Shown here one piece after another: positions 21,039 to 30,691 of a DNA stretch of 64,000 nucleotides. The position numbers were made by a program, and so were the translations under genes. This DNA is from Bog-473 sp963777485 (GTDB lineage Bacteria > Actinomycetota > Acidimicrobiia > Acidimicrobiales > RAAP-2), in the NCBI GenBank assembly GCA_963777485.1, contig CAVZQP010000003.1:298862-362861 (forward strand), in the 5' to 3' direction. Position 1 is the first letter of the stretch; each line of letters starts with the position of its first letter. Below the pieces are notes generated by a model. The model was not told the origin of the DNA. It was given only the letters and a program-made list of their open reading frames with translations, and searched no databases.

Positions 21039-21582
21039 CACCGCCGACGCTGGCCGGGCGTGTGCTGGCCATGGAGCGGCACTGACCGAGGTGTCCCACG
21101 CCTTCGGTGGTGCGCTCGCTCTGGCCCACTACGCCGAGCCCCGGGCGACCATCGACATCGGCCTCAACGTCTTCCTCCCGGTGGAACAGTTCTCCGATGT
21201 CGCGGTACCGCTCGTCAAGATCGGGGCGAGCGCCGACGATCCGACGATCGAGGCGCTGATCCGGCGGGACGGACAGGCCGGGGTCATGTGGGACCGCACA
21301 CCGATCGACCTGTTCTTCTCCTACGACGCCTTCCACGAAGCCGCGGGCGCGGCCCGCCACGTGGTCCCGTTCGGGGACGGGACCATTCCCATCCTGGCCG
21401 CCGACCATCTGATCGTCTGCAAGGCGGCGTACAACCGGCCGAAGGACTGGGTCGACATCGAGTCGATGCTTGCCGCAGGGGCCGACCTCGATGCGGCGGA
21501 GGTCCTGCGCTGGGTGGCACGCATCACCGGGGACGAGGACCCACGCTTCAACCGGATCGTCGCGCTCCTCACACGCCATTGA
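21035..21582 (+). CDS. Nucleotidyltransferase-fold protein, AbiEii/MNT-like, probable toxin (one frame change)
   Basis: The ATG at 21035 overlaps the HTH gene stop. A single frame change near 21080 splits MTPPTLAGRVLAMER from LTEVSHAFGGALALAHY. The block FGGALALAHYAEPRATIDIGLN matches the nucleotidyltransferase GG...RxTxDID region of AbiEii-like proteins, except that the second catalytic Asp is Gly (DIG instead of DID). A later TPIDLFFSYDAF and LAADHLIVCKAAYNRPKDW are also typical. With the upstream HTH this looks like a two-gene toxin-antitoxin cassette. The changed Asp could mean an inactive or altered enzyme, or a base error. Confidence 0.65.
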
Positions 21583-22084
21583 CGACCCAGGTGGACACCG
21601 AGCCTGGCCCGGGCGGACTCGTACAGGCGGGAGCCGGGCGGTTCTCGTTGCGCATCGCCCAGATGATTCACCCGACGCTCCTGAAGGCTTGGCCGGAACC
21701 AAGTAAGGCAACATGATGGCCCTGGGAATGGCCTTTGGCCCATTCGCCCTTCGCCGCACAGGAATGCCGCCGCGCTCTTCGTCTCCATAGCGCGTGTACG
21801 CGCTGGGCTGCTTCCGCGAGTACCTGCCTGCGAGGACCCGGTCCCGGTCAACCCGATGCACGCCGTGCTCCGCTAATGGGATTGCGCCGCAACGAGTGTC
21901 CACCCGTGACCCCTCCATGGGGTGCACGACGACGAACTCGCTCCCATCCTGACCGTCGGGAGCCGCTGACTTCCATTCGTTCCCCCGGGAACATGCCGAA
22001 GCGGGCGCGGTGGCCTATCTCGGTCTAGTGGCCTTTGGGTGACTCGCTCTTACTGTTGGCAGCCTCGGTTTCCACAGATCTACA
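21583..22084. other. Gap between the toxin-like gene and the surface-protein locus
   Basis: About 500 bases; no gene, tRNA or strong hairpin seen. It separates two convergent units, so a terminator is expected, but I could not identify one clearly. Confidence 0.4.
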
Positions 22085-25000
22085 TCACGACAGCGAGACC
22101 GAACCAACTGCGCCGTTGCTGTTCGCCGATGTAGTGCTGCCAGCCGAGTAGGCAACGCCCGTCGGAGCGTACACTCCAGTCCCAATCACAAAGTCGCCAC
22201 CCGCACCGCCTCCACCACCGAGGTAGGTAGGGCCAGAGTTGTCGAAACTGCCGCCATGACCCGGGCTCGCACCTGCGCCACCGCCGCCGCCCGGTGCCGA
22301 CGTGTTTGCGCTGGTCCCGGCGGTTCCGTTCCCAGCCGTTCCATTCCCCGTACCGCCCGCCCCGCCGGTGCTACCACCGGCACCGCCGGTTACGCCCGTG
22401 CCGGGGCTGGTTGTTCCCCCTGAACCACCCGCAGCACCTGTCCCGCCGTATGCTCCGCCGCCGCCGCCGCCACCACTTGCGATGACGATCACGGTGGAAC
22501 TTTGCTCGAGGGCGCTGGACCCGCCGCCACCACCGGCACTCCCGCCGCTAGCAGATGAGTTGTTCCCGCCTGCTCCGCCGGGGTTGAGGCCGCTGCCGCC
22601 TGAGCCTCCAGTAATGCCTGATGGAGCGGCGCCACCACCAGCGACGACCACGGTCAGCGTGTAAGAGGCCGACTGAGCCGGGATCGTGCCGGAGACGCAG
22701 CCGGCACCCCCGCCGATGCCACCAGTGCCGCCATTCGTGCCTCCACCGCCGCCGCCGGCACCGCCGCAAATGTTGGTGAAGGACACTGCGGAGTTGGCCA
22801 GGACCGTGATCGAGTAGGTGTTGGCGGTGCTGGACGACCATGTGAGAGTGACCGAGGGGCTCGTCGCGATGGCAGTCAGTGTTCCTCCGGAGGTCTCTTC
22901 TTCCGTTGTGAAGACCGATGAGCCAATGGTGAGGGACGGGGCGGTCGCATTGCTGTAGGTGATCGTGCAAGATCCGCTGCTCAGGTTGAGGTTGGTCACC
23001 TCGATGGTTGAGCTGGAAATCACCAAGGTGCCGTTGCACGTGGTCGTGGTATGGCCAACGGAACCGGTGGTCGGAGTTGACCAACCCTGGCTCGTAGGCA
23101 CGGCGACGGTGAGCTCACCGCCGCTGACACCGCCAGACCCTGCTGTGTACGTGAAGGTCAAGGTGTTCGCCGTCGATCCAGCAGTCCTTGTCGAGGGAGA
23201 TACCGACATCGTCCCCAAGCCGTTGGCGGCATTGACCGTGAAGGTCTGGGCCGGCCCGCTGGCCGCCGTGTAGTTGGTCGTCGCCGCCACGTGTGCGGTG
23301 AGCGAGCAGGTGCCGACGCCGACGTAGTTCACCGTGTTGCCCGAGACGGTGCAGACGCCGGTGCTGTTCGAGGTCACCGAGGTCGCCCCCGCGTCGCCGG
23401 CGGTCACGCTGTAGGTGGCGGTGAAGCTGCCGCCAAAGGTGCCCGAGGCCGGAAGGTTCGAGATCGACACCGTCGGGGTGGCCTGGTTCACGCTGAAGGT
23501 CTGGGCGCTGCCGGTGCCCGCCGTGTAGTTGGTCGTCGCCGCCACGTGTGCGGTGAGCGAGCAGGTGCCGACGCCGACGTAGTTCACCGTGTTGCCCGAG
23601 ACGGTGCAGACGCCCGTGCTGTTCGAGGTCACCGAGAACACTGTGCCGTCGCCCGAGGTGGTGTAGGTGGCGGTGAAGCTGCCGCCAAAGGTGCCCGAAG
23701 CCGGAAGGTTCGAGATCGACACCGTCGGGGTGGCCTGGTTCACGCTGAAGGTCTGGGCGCTGCCGCTGCCGCCGTGTAGTTAGTCGTCGCCGCCACGTGT
23801 GCGGTGAGCGAGCAGGTGCCGACGCCGACGTAGTTCACCGTGTTGCCCGAGACGGTGCAGACGCCGGTGCTGTTCGAGGTCACCGAGGTCGCCCCGCGTC
23901 GCCGGCGGTCACGCTGTAGGTGGCGGTGAAGCTGCCGCCAAAGGTGCCCGAGGCCGGAAGGTTCGAGATCGACACCGTCGGGGTGGCCTGGTTCACGCTG
24001 AAGGTCTGGGCGCTGCCGGTGCCCGCCGTGTAGTTGGTCGTCGCCGCCACGTGTGCGGTGAGCGAGCAGGTGCCGACGCCGACGTAGTTCACCGTGTTGC
24101 CCGAGACGGTGCAGACGCCCGTGCTGTTCGAGGTCACCGAGAACACTGTGCCGTCGCCCGAGGTGGTGTAGGTGGCGGTGAAGCTGCCGCCAAAGGTGCC
24201 CGAAGCCGGAAGGTTCGAGATCGACACCGTCGGGGTGGCCTGGTTCACGCTGAAGGTCTGGGCGCTGCCGGTGGCCGCCGTGTAGTTAGTCGTCGCCGCC
24301 ACGTGTGCGGTGAGCGAGCAGGTGCCGACGCCGACGTAGTTCACCGTGTTGCCCGAGACGGTGCAGACGCCGGTGCTGTTCGAGGTCACCGAGGTCGCCC
24401 CCGCGTCGCCGGCGGTCACGCTGTAGGTGGCGGTGAAGCTGCCGCCAAAGGTGCCCGAGGCCGGAAGGTTCGAGATCGACACCGTCGGGGTGGCCTGGTT
24501 CACGCTGAAGGTCTGGGCGCTGCCGGTGCCCGCCGTGTAGTTGGTCGTCGCCGCCACGTGTGCGGTGAGCGAGCAGGTGCCGACGCCGACGTAGTTCACC
24601 GTGTTGCCCGAGACGGTGCAGACGCCCGTGCTGTTCGAGGTCACCGAGAACACTGTGCCGTCGCCCGAGGTGGTGTAGGTGGCGGTGAAGCTGCCGCCAA
24701 AGGTGCCCGAAGCCGGAAGGTTCGAGATCGACACCGTCGGGGTGGCCTGGTTCACGCTGAAGGTCTGGGCGCTGCCGGTGGCCGCCGTGTAGTTAGTCGT
24801 CGCCGCCACGTGTGCGGTGAGCGAGCAGGTGCCGACGCCGACGTAGTTCACCGTGTTGCCCGAGACGGTGCAGACGCCGGTGCTGTTCGAGGTCACCGAG
24901 GTCGCCCCCACGTCGCCGGCGGTCACGCTGTAGGTGGCGGTGAAGCTGCCGCCAAAGGTGCCCGAGGCCGGAAGGTTCGAGATCGACACCGTCGGGGTGG

Positions 25001-25722
25001 CCTTAGACACGTTCTCGGTCACCGAGGCGTTTGAGGTGGTGTAGTTGGCCGGGGATGCGCTGTAGGTGGCCATCACCGTGTAGGGCGAGTCAATTGCCAA
25101 GAAGATGCCGGCATTGCCACAGGTGGCGGAGCCGCTCACGAGGGCGACGCCCGAGCACAGGGTACCCGAGCCCCCACCGTTGGCAGCGTAGCTGTAGGTG
25201 AAGGTGACCGAGCCTTGCGGGATGCCCGTGCCGGGACTGACGGCCGACACCGTGCGCGGCGTAGTTGATGCTTTGGCCGGTGACTGAGGAGCCGGCCGTC
25301 GGCGTCGAGGAGTTGGCCCCGCTGTTCGAGGTGAGCACTGTCGTCGTCGAGGCAGCGCTCACTGTCTGGGTAGCGGTCGCCGTCTTCCCCGAGTAGTGAG
25401 CGGTCACCGTCTGGGCGCCGACCGCCGTCGAAGTACAGGAGTTGGCCGTGCAGGTTCCATTTGTAATGGTCAGGGTCGCCGAAGACGTGACGTCTGTTGG
25501 GCCGTTGAAGTTGCTCACAGCTGTGACCGTGTACGAGGCGGCTTGGCCGACGACGACCGAGGTCGAGGTAGGACTGATCGTGATGTGGTCGAGAGTGGCT
25601 GCTCCCGCAATCGTGGTACCCGAACCCGATCCGTGCGACGTGAAGTACGCCCATGCCGCCGCCCCGATCCCGATTGCGACGAGCACAGCAAAGAAGAGTC
25701 CGATTAGGGAACGCCGCCTCAT
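22085..25722 (-). CDS. Anchored repeat protein: Ig-like units with glycine-rich C-terminus (three frame changes)
   Basis: The ATG at 25722 overlaps the stop of the upstream gene (ATGA). The N-terminus is a signal/anchor of the SipW-cognate type (LVAIGIGAAAWAYFTSHGSG). A Big-like domain follows (ISPTSTSVVVGQAASYTVTA), then an Ig-like domain with TVSAVSPGTGIPQGSVTFTY, then seven 84-85 residue repeats. After these come a unique domain (LGTMSVSPSTRTAGSTANTL, SGSCTITYSNATAP) and a tail of about 230 residues dominated by Gly (GGAGGGGGG, GGTGAAGGSGG). Frame changes occur near 25260, 23890 and 23770; the last two coincide with single-base differences from sister repeats (four C instead of five at 23893). 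The repaired length is about 1,210 residues. It is probably a cell-surface or matrix protein; the binding partner is unknown. Confidence 0.75.
23229..25000 (-). repeat. Seven alternating 255/252-bp tandem repeats
   Basis: On the plus strand the boundary sequence GTGGCCTGGTTCACG recurs at 23481, 23733, 23986, 24238, 24493 and 24745, and the last boundary is at 25000. Type A units (255 bases, TYSVTAGDAGATSVTS) alternate strictly with type B units (252 bases, TYTTSGDGTVFSVTS), giving A-B-A-B-A-B-A. All share TPTVSISNLPASGTFGGSF and TGVCTVSGNTVNYVGVGTCS. The two cysteines per unit probably pair. Near-identity at DNA level indicates recent amplification of an A-B 507-base pair unit. Confidence 0.9.
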
Positions 25723-27875
25723 GGCGAGACCACCGTGCAGTTGGTGATGGTGTCGTGGTAGTAGGCCGCCGTCGTGCCGTGCCAGGAGGACGGCGGCTTG
25801 GGCAGGTGGCAGGTGTTGGTGTGGTGCGCCTGTCCGCTGTAGGTGTTGTAGGTGCCCGAGCCGAGGTAGATGGTCTCGTTGCCGGCCCCGCCGTCGATGT
25901 CGTCGTGCGAGCCGCGAATCGTCACGGTATCGGTCCCGCTTCCGAGGTGGATGCCGTTGTAGGACCCCGTGCCGACGGTGATCGAGTCGTTGCCGTTGCC
26001 CACCATGACCTCGCCATTGGAGCCGTTGCCGACGCTCACGGTGTCCGAACCGTTCCCGAGGATGACGTTGTCGTGGGAGCCGTTGCCAAGCGTCACCGAG
26101 TCGGTGCCGTTCCCGGCCTACACGCTATCGGAACCATTGCCGAGGCTCGACCTTGTCGTTGCCGTTGCCGAGGAGGACGGTGTTGGAGCCGTTGCCGGCG
26201 GAGACGCCGTCGTTGCCGTTCCCGTCGATGATGAAGTTGTTCCCGTCACCGGCGTCGATGCAGTCGTTGCCGTTGAAGCCGTTGATCCAGTAGCCCCCAC
26301 CGAAGGCGTAGATGAAGTCGTTGCCGTTGGTCCCGTAGACGAAGGGGAAGACCGGGTTGCCGAAGAGGTAGGAGCCGTAGCCGCTCGGGGCACAGACGCT
26401 CGGGACGGCGACGACCACCTGGGACACCACGTTGGACGTCGAGCCCAGGTAGTTGCCCGAGGCCCCGTAGATCGCTTCGACGTAGGTGGTACCGAGCGGC
26501 AGGGTCGAGGTCGAGTAGGTGGCCTGGCCCGACGCGAGGGTCTTGGTCCCGAGCGAGGTCTTCGTCGTGCAGGCGTTGGTGGTGCAGCGGTAGAAGGTCA
26601 CGGAGCCGCCGGGCGTGCCCGAAGAGGCCGAGACCGTGTCGGTGAAGGTGACCGAGGTGCCCGGGACCGACGGGTTGGGCGAGCTGGTCAGGACCGAGGT
26701 GGTGCCGAGGGCGTTGACCACCTGGGCGACGATGTTCGACGTCGAGCCCTGGTAGGTCCCCGAGCCGCCGTAGATCGCCTCGACGTAGGTGGTGCCCACC
26801 GGCAGGGTCGAGGTCGAGTAGGTGGCCTTGCCCGAGCTGAGCGACGGCCGGGCCGAAGGCGCTCTTGGAGCTGCAGTTCGCAGGATGAGCCGCAGTTGTA
26901 GAAGGTGACCGTGCCGGTCGGCGTGCCCGAGGAGCCGCCGACGGTGTCGGTGAAGGTGACCGAGTGGCCGAAGTTCGACGGGTTGGGCGAGGAGTTAAGG
27001 TGGTGGTCGTCGCCTTGAGTCGTCGCGGAGTTGACCACCTGGGCCACCACGTTGGAAATCGAAGCGGTGAAGTTGGTGCCCGAGGCCGGGTAGACCGCCT
27101 CCACGTAGGTGGTACCGGTCGAAAGCGACGAGGTGCTGAAGGTGGCCTGGCCGCCCGCCCCGATGGTCCCGCTGCCGAGCAGGTTGGTGCTGCTGTAGGC
27201 GCACTGGGCCGAGGTCGGGCAGCTGTAGAAGCTCACCGTGCCGCTCGGCAGGCTGGCGTCGGTGCTCGGGTTGGCCGCGGTGACGGTGGCCGTGAAGGTG
27301 ACCGACTGGCCCGAGTTCGACGGGTTGGGCGCCGAGGTGAGGATCGTCGTCGTCGAGTCGGTGTACTGGGCGCCGCCGGTGTAGGTGAAGTGGTACTGAA
27401 AGTTCTCGCACGCGGTCTGGTCGGGGCTGCCGTCGTCCTTCAACTCAATCGGCACGCCGGGAAGGTTGGTCGTGGCGCTGGCCCCAACGGTCGCCGAACC
27501 CGAGAACGTGGGCAACGTGAAGTAGGTCGGCGGCGCACACTGTGGGAGCGGAGCCGGGTAGTTCGTGTCGAGTGCGGTCGTGATGCTCTGGACGGTGATG
27601 GGGACGTTCAGCAGGTTCTGCACCGTGAAGACCATGCAGCGCGGCGTGCTGGGGTAGAGCGAGGCCGTCGAACCGCTGCAAGATGAGTCGTAAATGTTGC
27701 TGGTGATGGTGAAGCTCGATCCGCCAGAAGTCAGGTCGAAGCCGGGGTGCGCCGGCGAGGCGGAACGGGGGCCGACGAAGGCAGAGAACACGCCGAAGGT
27801 CAGAGCCGCGACGACGAGCGCGATGGCACCCGATGCCACCACCGACTTCGTCCTCTTGAACCGCTCTGGCTTCAT
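25719..27875 (-). CDS. Anchored Ig-like plus RTX-like beta-roll surface protein (frame-interrupted)
   Basis: The ATG at 27875 (MKPERFKRTKSVV) has GAGGA upstream. One N-terminal hydrophobic segment (GAIALVVAALTFGVFSAFVG) is followed by a unique cysteine-containing domain. Three Ig-like repeats follow, each with SAPNPSNSGQSVTFT-like starts and GTTYVEAVY-like ends. The next block is nonapeptides of the RTX type (GNGND, GNGSD), then a C-terminal tail with two cysteines. Frame changes near 27010, 26850, 26150 and 26118 must be bridged. The repaired length is about 715 residues. RTX nonapeptides normally bind calcium and fold outside the cell. The stop overlaps the next gene's ATG, so the two are co-translated. 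Confidence 0.75.
25900..26360 (-). repeat. RTX-like nonapeptide repeat block
   Basis: About 16 repeats with the pattern G-N-G-x-D/N followed by four residues alternating hydrophobic and polar, for example GNGSDTVSV, GNGNDSITV, GSGTDTVTI, GNGSNTVLL and GDGNNFIID. The classical RTX consensus is GGxGxDxUx; here the second Gly is mostly Asn and the pattern is otherwise kept, consistent with a calcium-stabilised beta-roll. Confidence 0.75.
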
Positions 27876-27969
27876 TGATTCCTCAAGTGCTTTCTCTCTG
27901 ATGGGCAAGCCCACCGAGGGACCTCAGGTTCCGCTCCCTGCTGTCCCTCGCTGACCTCGCCCGGTGGTT

Positions 27970-28002
27970 GGCCGGGCCACGGAGGGGATCCGTGGCCCGG
28001 CC
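27970..28002 (-). terminator. Hairpin between two surface-protein genes
   Basis: Perfect 14-base arms, GGCCGGGCCACGGA and TCCGTGGCCCGGCC, enclose a 5-base loop, just downstream of the small secreted-protein gene. There is no clear U-run, so it may attenuate instead of stopping all transcription. That would give more of the small protein than of the two large ones. Confidence 0.7.
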
Positions 28003-28058
28003 TTCCGACCGAGTTGAGCAAGCGAAGCGGTGGGCCGAAACCCACCACTTCAGCTCAG

Positions 28059-28550
28059 TTACGGAGTCTGGGTGCCTGTGAGGTTCACAGTGACCGAGAA
28101 GACCGCACCCTGACAACCGTCATCCGCGGTAGTCGCCATCGAAATGGCACCTGGGATCGTCCCCGCCGTCGCCGTGGCACCGTGCGCCACAGGCAAGGCA
28201 GTGATTGACCCACTCCCGCTGGCAATCGACACGTCAGGAGTACCGCCACTTACCGTGCAAGGTCCCCCGCTGACAAGCGTCAGGTTCGACAGCGTGTAGC
28301 CGGTGAACTGGATGTTGTAAGGGTTCGGGTTGTTGACGGTGAAGTTCACCGCGGTGTCAGGGCCCCCCGGATAGAGGTCACCGTTGCCTGTGGCGGCCGT
28401 GACCGTCGATTCGACGGCTGTGTACCCCGATGCATTGCCCGTACCGGTACCGGTAGCAGTGAAGTATGCGAAGGCCGCGCCGCCCGCGCCGAGGAGCAGT
28501 CCCGCGGCGAGGCCGATGGTGGCCACTTTCTTGTTCATGAATCGCTTCAT
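28059..28550 (-). CDS. SipW-type secreted small surface protein
   Basis: The product has 163 residues and is intact; the ATG at 28550 has GGAGA upstream. The N-terminus (KVATIGLAAGLLLGAGGAAFAYFTATGTG) is a SipW-cognate class signal, like those of TasA/camelysin-type exported proteins, ending in the FAYFTATG motif. The mature part is a beta-rich domain with NVNNPNPYNIQFTGYTLSN-like sequence and two cysteines (GGPCTVSG, DDGCQGAVF). No SipW peptidase gene is in the window. It is the first gene of a three-gene surface locus. Its function could be structural (pilus-like fibre or matrix), by analogy only. Confidence 0.78.
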   Translation of the reverse strand: MKRFMNKKVATIGLAAGLLLGAGGAAFAYFTATGTGTGNASGYTAVESTVTAATGNGDLYPGGPDTAVNFTVNNPNPYNIQFTGYTLSNLTLVSGGPCTVSGGTPDVSIASGSGSITALPVAHGATATAGTIPGAISMATTADDGCQGAVFSVTVNLTGTQTP

Positions 28551-29631
28551 GATTCTCCTTTTTGATTGGGGTTTTTGTTGCTGGGGGTTACTTGATTAGG
28601 GCGCCTGAAATCCCTCCCAGGCGTCACCGTGTGCGCCTGCCGGATGACAGGTCGCCCTAGGCAAGGACCCCCGAGGGGGTTCCTGCTTGCTGCCCGGAAC
28701 CCGTAAAGCGAGCTCCCGTTTGCTGGGCCCGCGACGTCGAAGTCGTTGCTTCGTCGTCCGGTGCCACAACATCTGAAGGACGGAGGTCGAGGTGTCGACC
28801 AATCCGAAAGTGAGTGAGAAAAAGAGCAAGTGGGCGCCGCGTGCGAGAGCTCGAGCGCGACGCCGGGGTCGCGCCGCTGAGGAAGGGGTCCTGCCAAGCC
28901 CGATGCCACTCTGGAAACCGCCTGTCCGCTCTACCGAGTGATCGCCAAATCACTCTCGCCTATCGGATGATCGCCAAATCACCCGTACCTGATCGCTGGT
29001 CATATGAACATGCCAACCGCCGTTGGTCAACGGGTCGAAAGACACTGTTCGTGTTGTGTGTTTTTTACGCGAACGTCAGTGCTGGCGAGTCGTAATGACC
29101 AAACGTTCCACGTCAGAGGGGGTTTTCAGGGCCAAAATCGGTCTCGACTTCGATCGGTCTGACCGGAATTTGGTCGTCAAATTCCCGACAATTCACCGAC
29201 GCGATCGATCAAGTTCGCGGCGTTCCGGTCCGATATAGGGCGACCGCCGGTCCCGCGTGTGCACACTTCGTTCCATCCTTCGCATCGCGAGACCGACATG
29301 TCTTTCAGGCGCCAGAATGTGCAATATGGGGTGCGCTATCGAACGCGTGTCGGGCACACGTCGGACCCATAATGTTGTTGCAGTCTCGACGCGCCTTTCG
29401 GTCCGACTCTTATTCCCCCTCCGTCGGACCAAGGGCGCGTCGGGCGGTTCGAGGTCCGCAACGGCGCCGCCCTCGTGGACGAGTTCGCCAGAATTGGGAT
29501 CATGCTCCGGTGGCTGATCATCGGTTTCGCCGTATCGGCATGAGGCTGATCCCATCGGCCGGTGTCGTCCCGATTTCGCCTGTCATGTCGGCCGCACGCT
29601 CCAGCGCGACGGCCGTGCAAGTGACACTCCG
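28551..29631. other. Long intergenic region with direct repeats
   Basis: About 1.08 kb separates the divergent surface locus and the DinB-like gene. There is no convincing gene. The part from 28930 to 29240 is AT-richer and contains two copies of TGATCGCCAAATCA. Short T and A runs lie just upstream of the 28550 start. The size and base composition suggest complex regulation or a small RNA, but no RNA family is recognised. Confidence 0.5.
28939..28981. repeat. Paired operator-like direct repeats
   Basis: TGATCGCCAAATCA occurs at 28939-28952 and 28968-28981, 29 bases apart. Each copy is itself an inverted repeat (TGAT and ATCA arms around CGCCAA). A weaker third copy, TGATCGCTGGTCA, starts near 28990. 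This looks like a binding-site cluster for a dimeric regulator. Confidence 0.5.
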
Positions 29632-30168
29632 ATGAACTACACCTCGAGCTCCACACGCGGCAGTTGGGAGCGGCCCGAGGGCACATGCCCCGAGTGTTCG
29701 TTCGACTGGGGCGTGTCCGCCTATGAGGTCCTCGTTGGCCAGTGCGTCCGCAACGTCGCTGTCTTCGGCGCGGTGTTGTCGCGCATCGATCCCGCCGCTG
29801 CCGTGGATCCAGGGCTCTGGTCGGCCAGCCGTTACGTCTGGCACACCGTCGATGTACTCCGCTTCGGCACAGAGCGACTCTGGACGGTCAGCGTCGATCC
29901 TTCTTTCGGCGTGCCCGATTGGGACGAGAACCTGGTCGCCGAAGTCCGCTCGTACGACTCCCTGTCGCCGATCGTCGGGCTCGTCGCCCTTCTCGCCGCG
30001 GTCGAGGCCTGGCGGACCGCTGCCCTCGAGGCACCCCACGACGTGTCGACACCACACCCCGAGGCAGGCGCCATCTGCGCGTTCGACATCGTGCAGCGCA
30101 ACGCGCACGAGGTCTGCCACCACCTCTGGGACGTCCAGCGGGCGCTTCCGGCCGAATCCGGCCCCTGA
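29632..30168 (+). CDS. DinB-like (four-helix metal-binding) protein
   Basis: The product has 178 residues. It begins with a CPECSFDW motif and continues into a four-helix-bundle pattern with the metal-ligand-like histidines WHTVDVLRFGTERLW and NAHEVCHHLWDVQRAL. This matches DinB/maleylpyruvate isomerase-like actinobacterial proteins, some of which use mycothiol or bacillithiol. The substrate is unknown. The start ATG at 29632 follows the long intergenic region, so it is the first gene of its transcript. Confidence 0.78.
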   Translation: MNYTSSSTRGSWERPEGTCPECSFDWGVSAYEVLVGQCVRNVAVFGAVLSRIDPAAAVDPGLWSASRYVWHTVDVLRFGTERLWTVSVDPSFGVPDWDENLVAEVRSYDSLSPIVGLVALLAAVEAWRTAALEAPHDVSTPHPEAGAICAFDIVQRNAHEVCHHLWDVQRALPAESGP

Positions 30169-30183
30169 CTTCCGGCCGGGACC

Positions 30184-30576
30184 GTGTCTGCGACGATGGA
30201 CCCGATGGATCCCGTCGACCCGAAGGGTCACGAAGAACTCGATCCGATGGATCGCGAAGACGAAGCCACCTCGTCTGAGCCCGCGGACGAGGACGCCTCC
30301 TCCTCGGCCCAGACCGCCGAGGAGTTCGCGCCCGAAGGCTTCGAACGCTGGCGACGCGACTCGGCTGTCGGTTCCGTCGGCACGAGCATCGCCCGCGGGC
30401 TGCAGAACGTCTTCGCTCCGCCGCCCAACCAGCCCGTCATCGTCGCCTCCGTCCCCGGCGACCCGCCCGATCCCGAGCGTCTCCAGGTGATCCTCGATCC
30501 CGACGACCCGTCCAAGTCCGTCGCCCTCCTCCCGCCGGCCCACGACGCCGGCGAGGACGACGACACGCCGGCCTGA
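30184..30576 (+). CDS. Acidic hypothetical protein
   Basis: About 130 residues, very acidic with Pro (MDPMDPVDPKGHEELDPMD), disordered in its first half. It has a short conserved-looking core (SVGTSIARGLQNVFAPPPNQ, then VIVASVPGDPPDPERLQVI). It starts 15 bases after the DinB-like gene; the start may be the GTG at 30184 or the ATG at 30196. I do not recognise the function. Similar acidic proteins of this size are widespread in actinobacteria. Confidence 0.6.
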   Translation: MSATMDPMDPVDPKGHEELDPMDREDEATSSEPADEDASSSAQTAEEFAPEGFERWRRDSAVGSVGTSIARGLQNVFAPPPNQPVIVASVPGDPPDPERLQVILDPDDPSKSVALLPPAHDAGEDDDTPA

Positions 30577-30616
30577 ATCCCGCCCTCCTCGGCGCACCCG
30601 GCGAACACCGAAAGGA

Positions 30617-30645
30617 TTGACTTCCCCGCTCGTTGGACATAGGTT
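30617..30645 (+). promoter_or_regulatory. Candidate promoter of the P450 gene
   Basis: The -35 TTGACT (30617-30622) and -10 TAGGTT (30640-30645) are separated by 17 bases. The predicted start of transcription falls inside the palindrome just downstream, the usual arrangement for repression. Confidence 0.5.
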
Positions 30646-30651
30646 CCTAGG

Positions 30652-30672
30652 AATCGGACACAGTGTCCGATT
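30652..30672. promoter_or_regulatory. Palindromic operator, probably for the TetR repressor
   Basis: Perfect 10-base arms, AATCGGACAC and GTGTCCGATT, around a single central A. It lies between the candidate -10 and the ribosome site of the P450 gene. A TetR-family gene directly downstream of the P450 is the obvious candidate regulator. Confidence 0.65.
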
Positions 30673-30691
30673 CAGAAGAGGAGTTGTCCGG

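Noticed and set aside
23291..25034. Long plus-strand open frames with repeated VCGERAGADADVVHRVARDG
   Set aside because: They are the reverse strand of the A/B repeats; high GC and repeat periodicity keep the frame open. Codon pattern and protein sense lie on the minus strand.
22085..25722. Regular repeats considered as a CRISPR array
   Set aside because: Unit length is about 250 bases with no short spacer structure and the repeats encode protein in frame.
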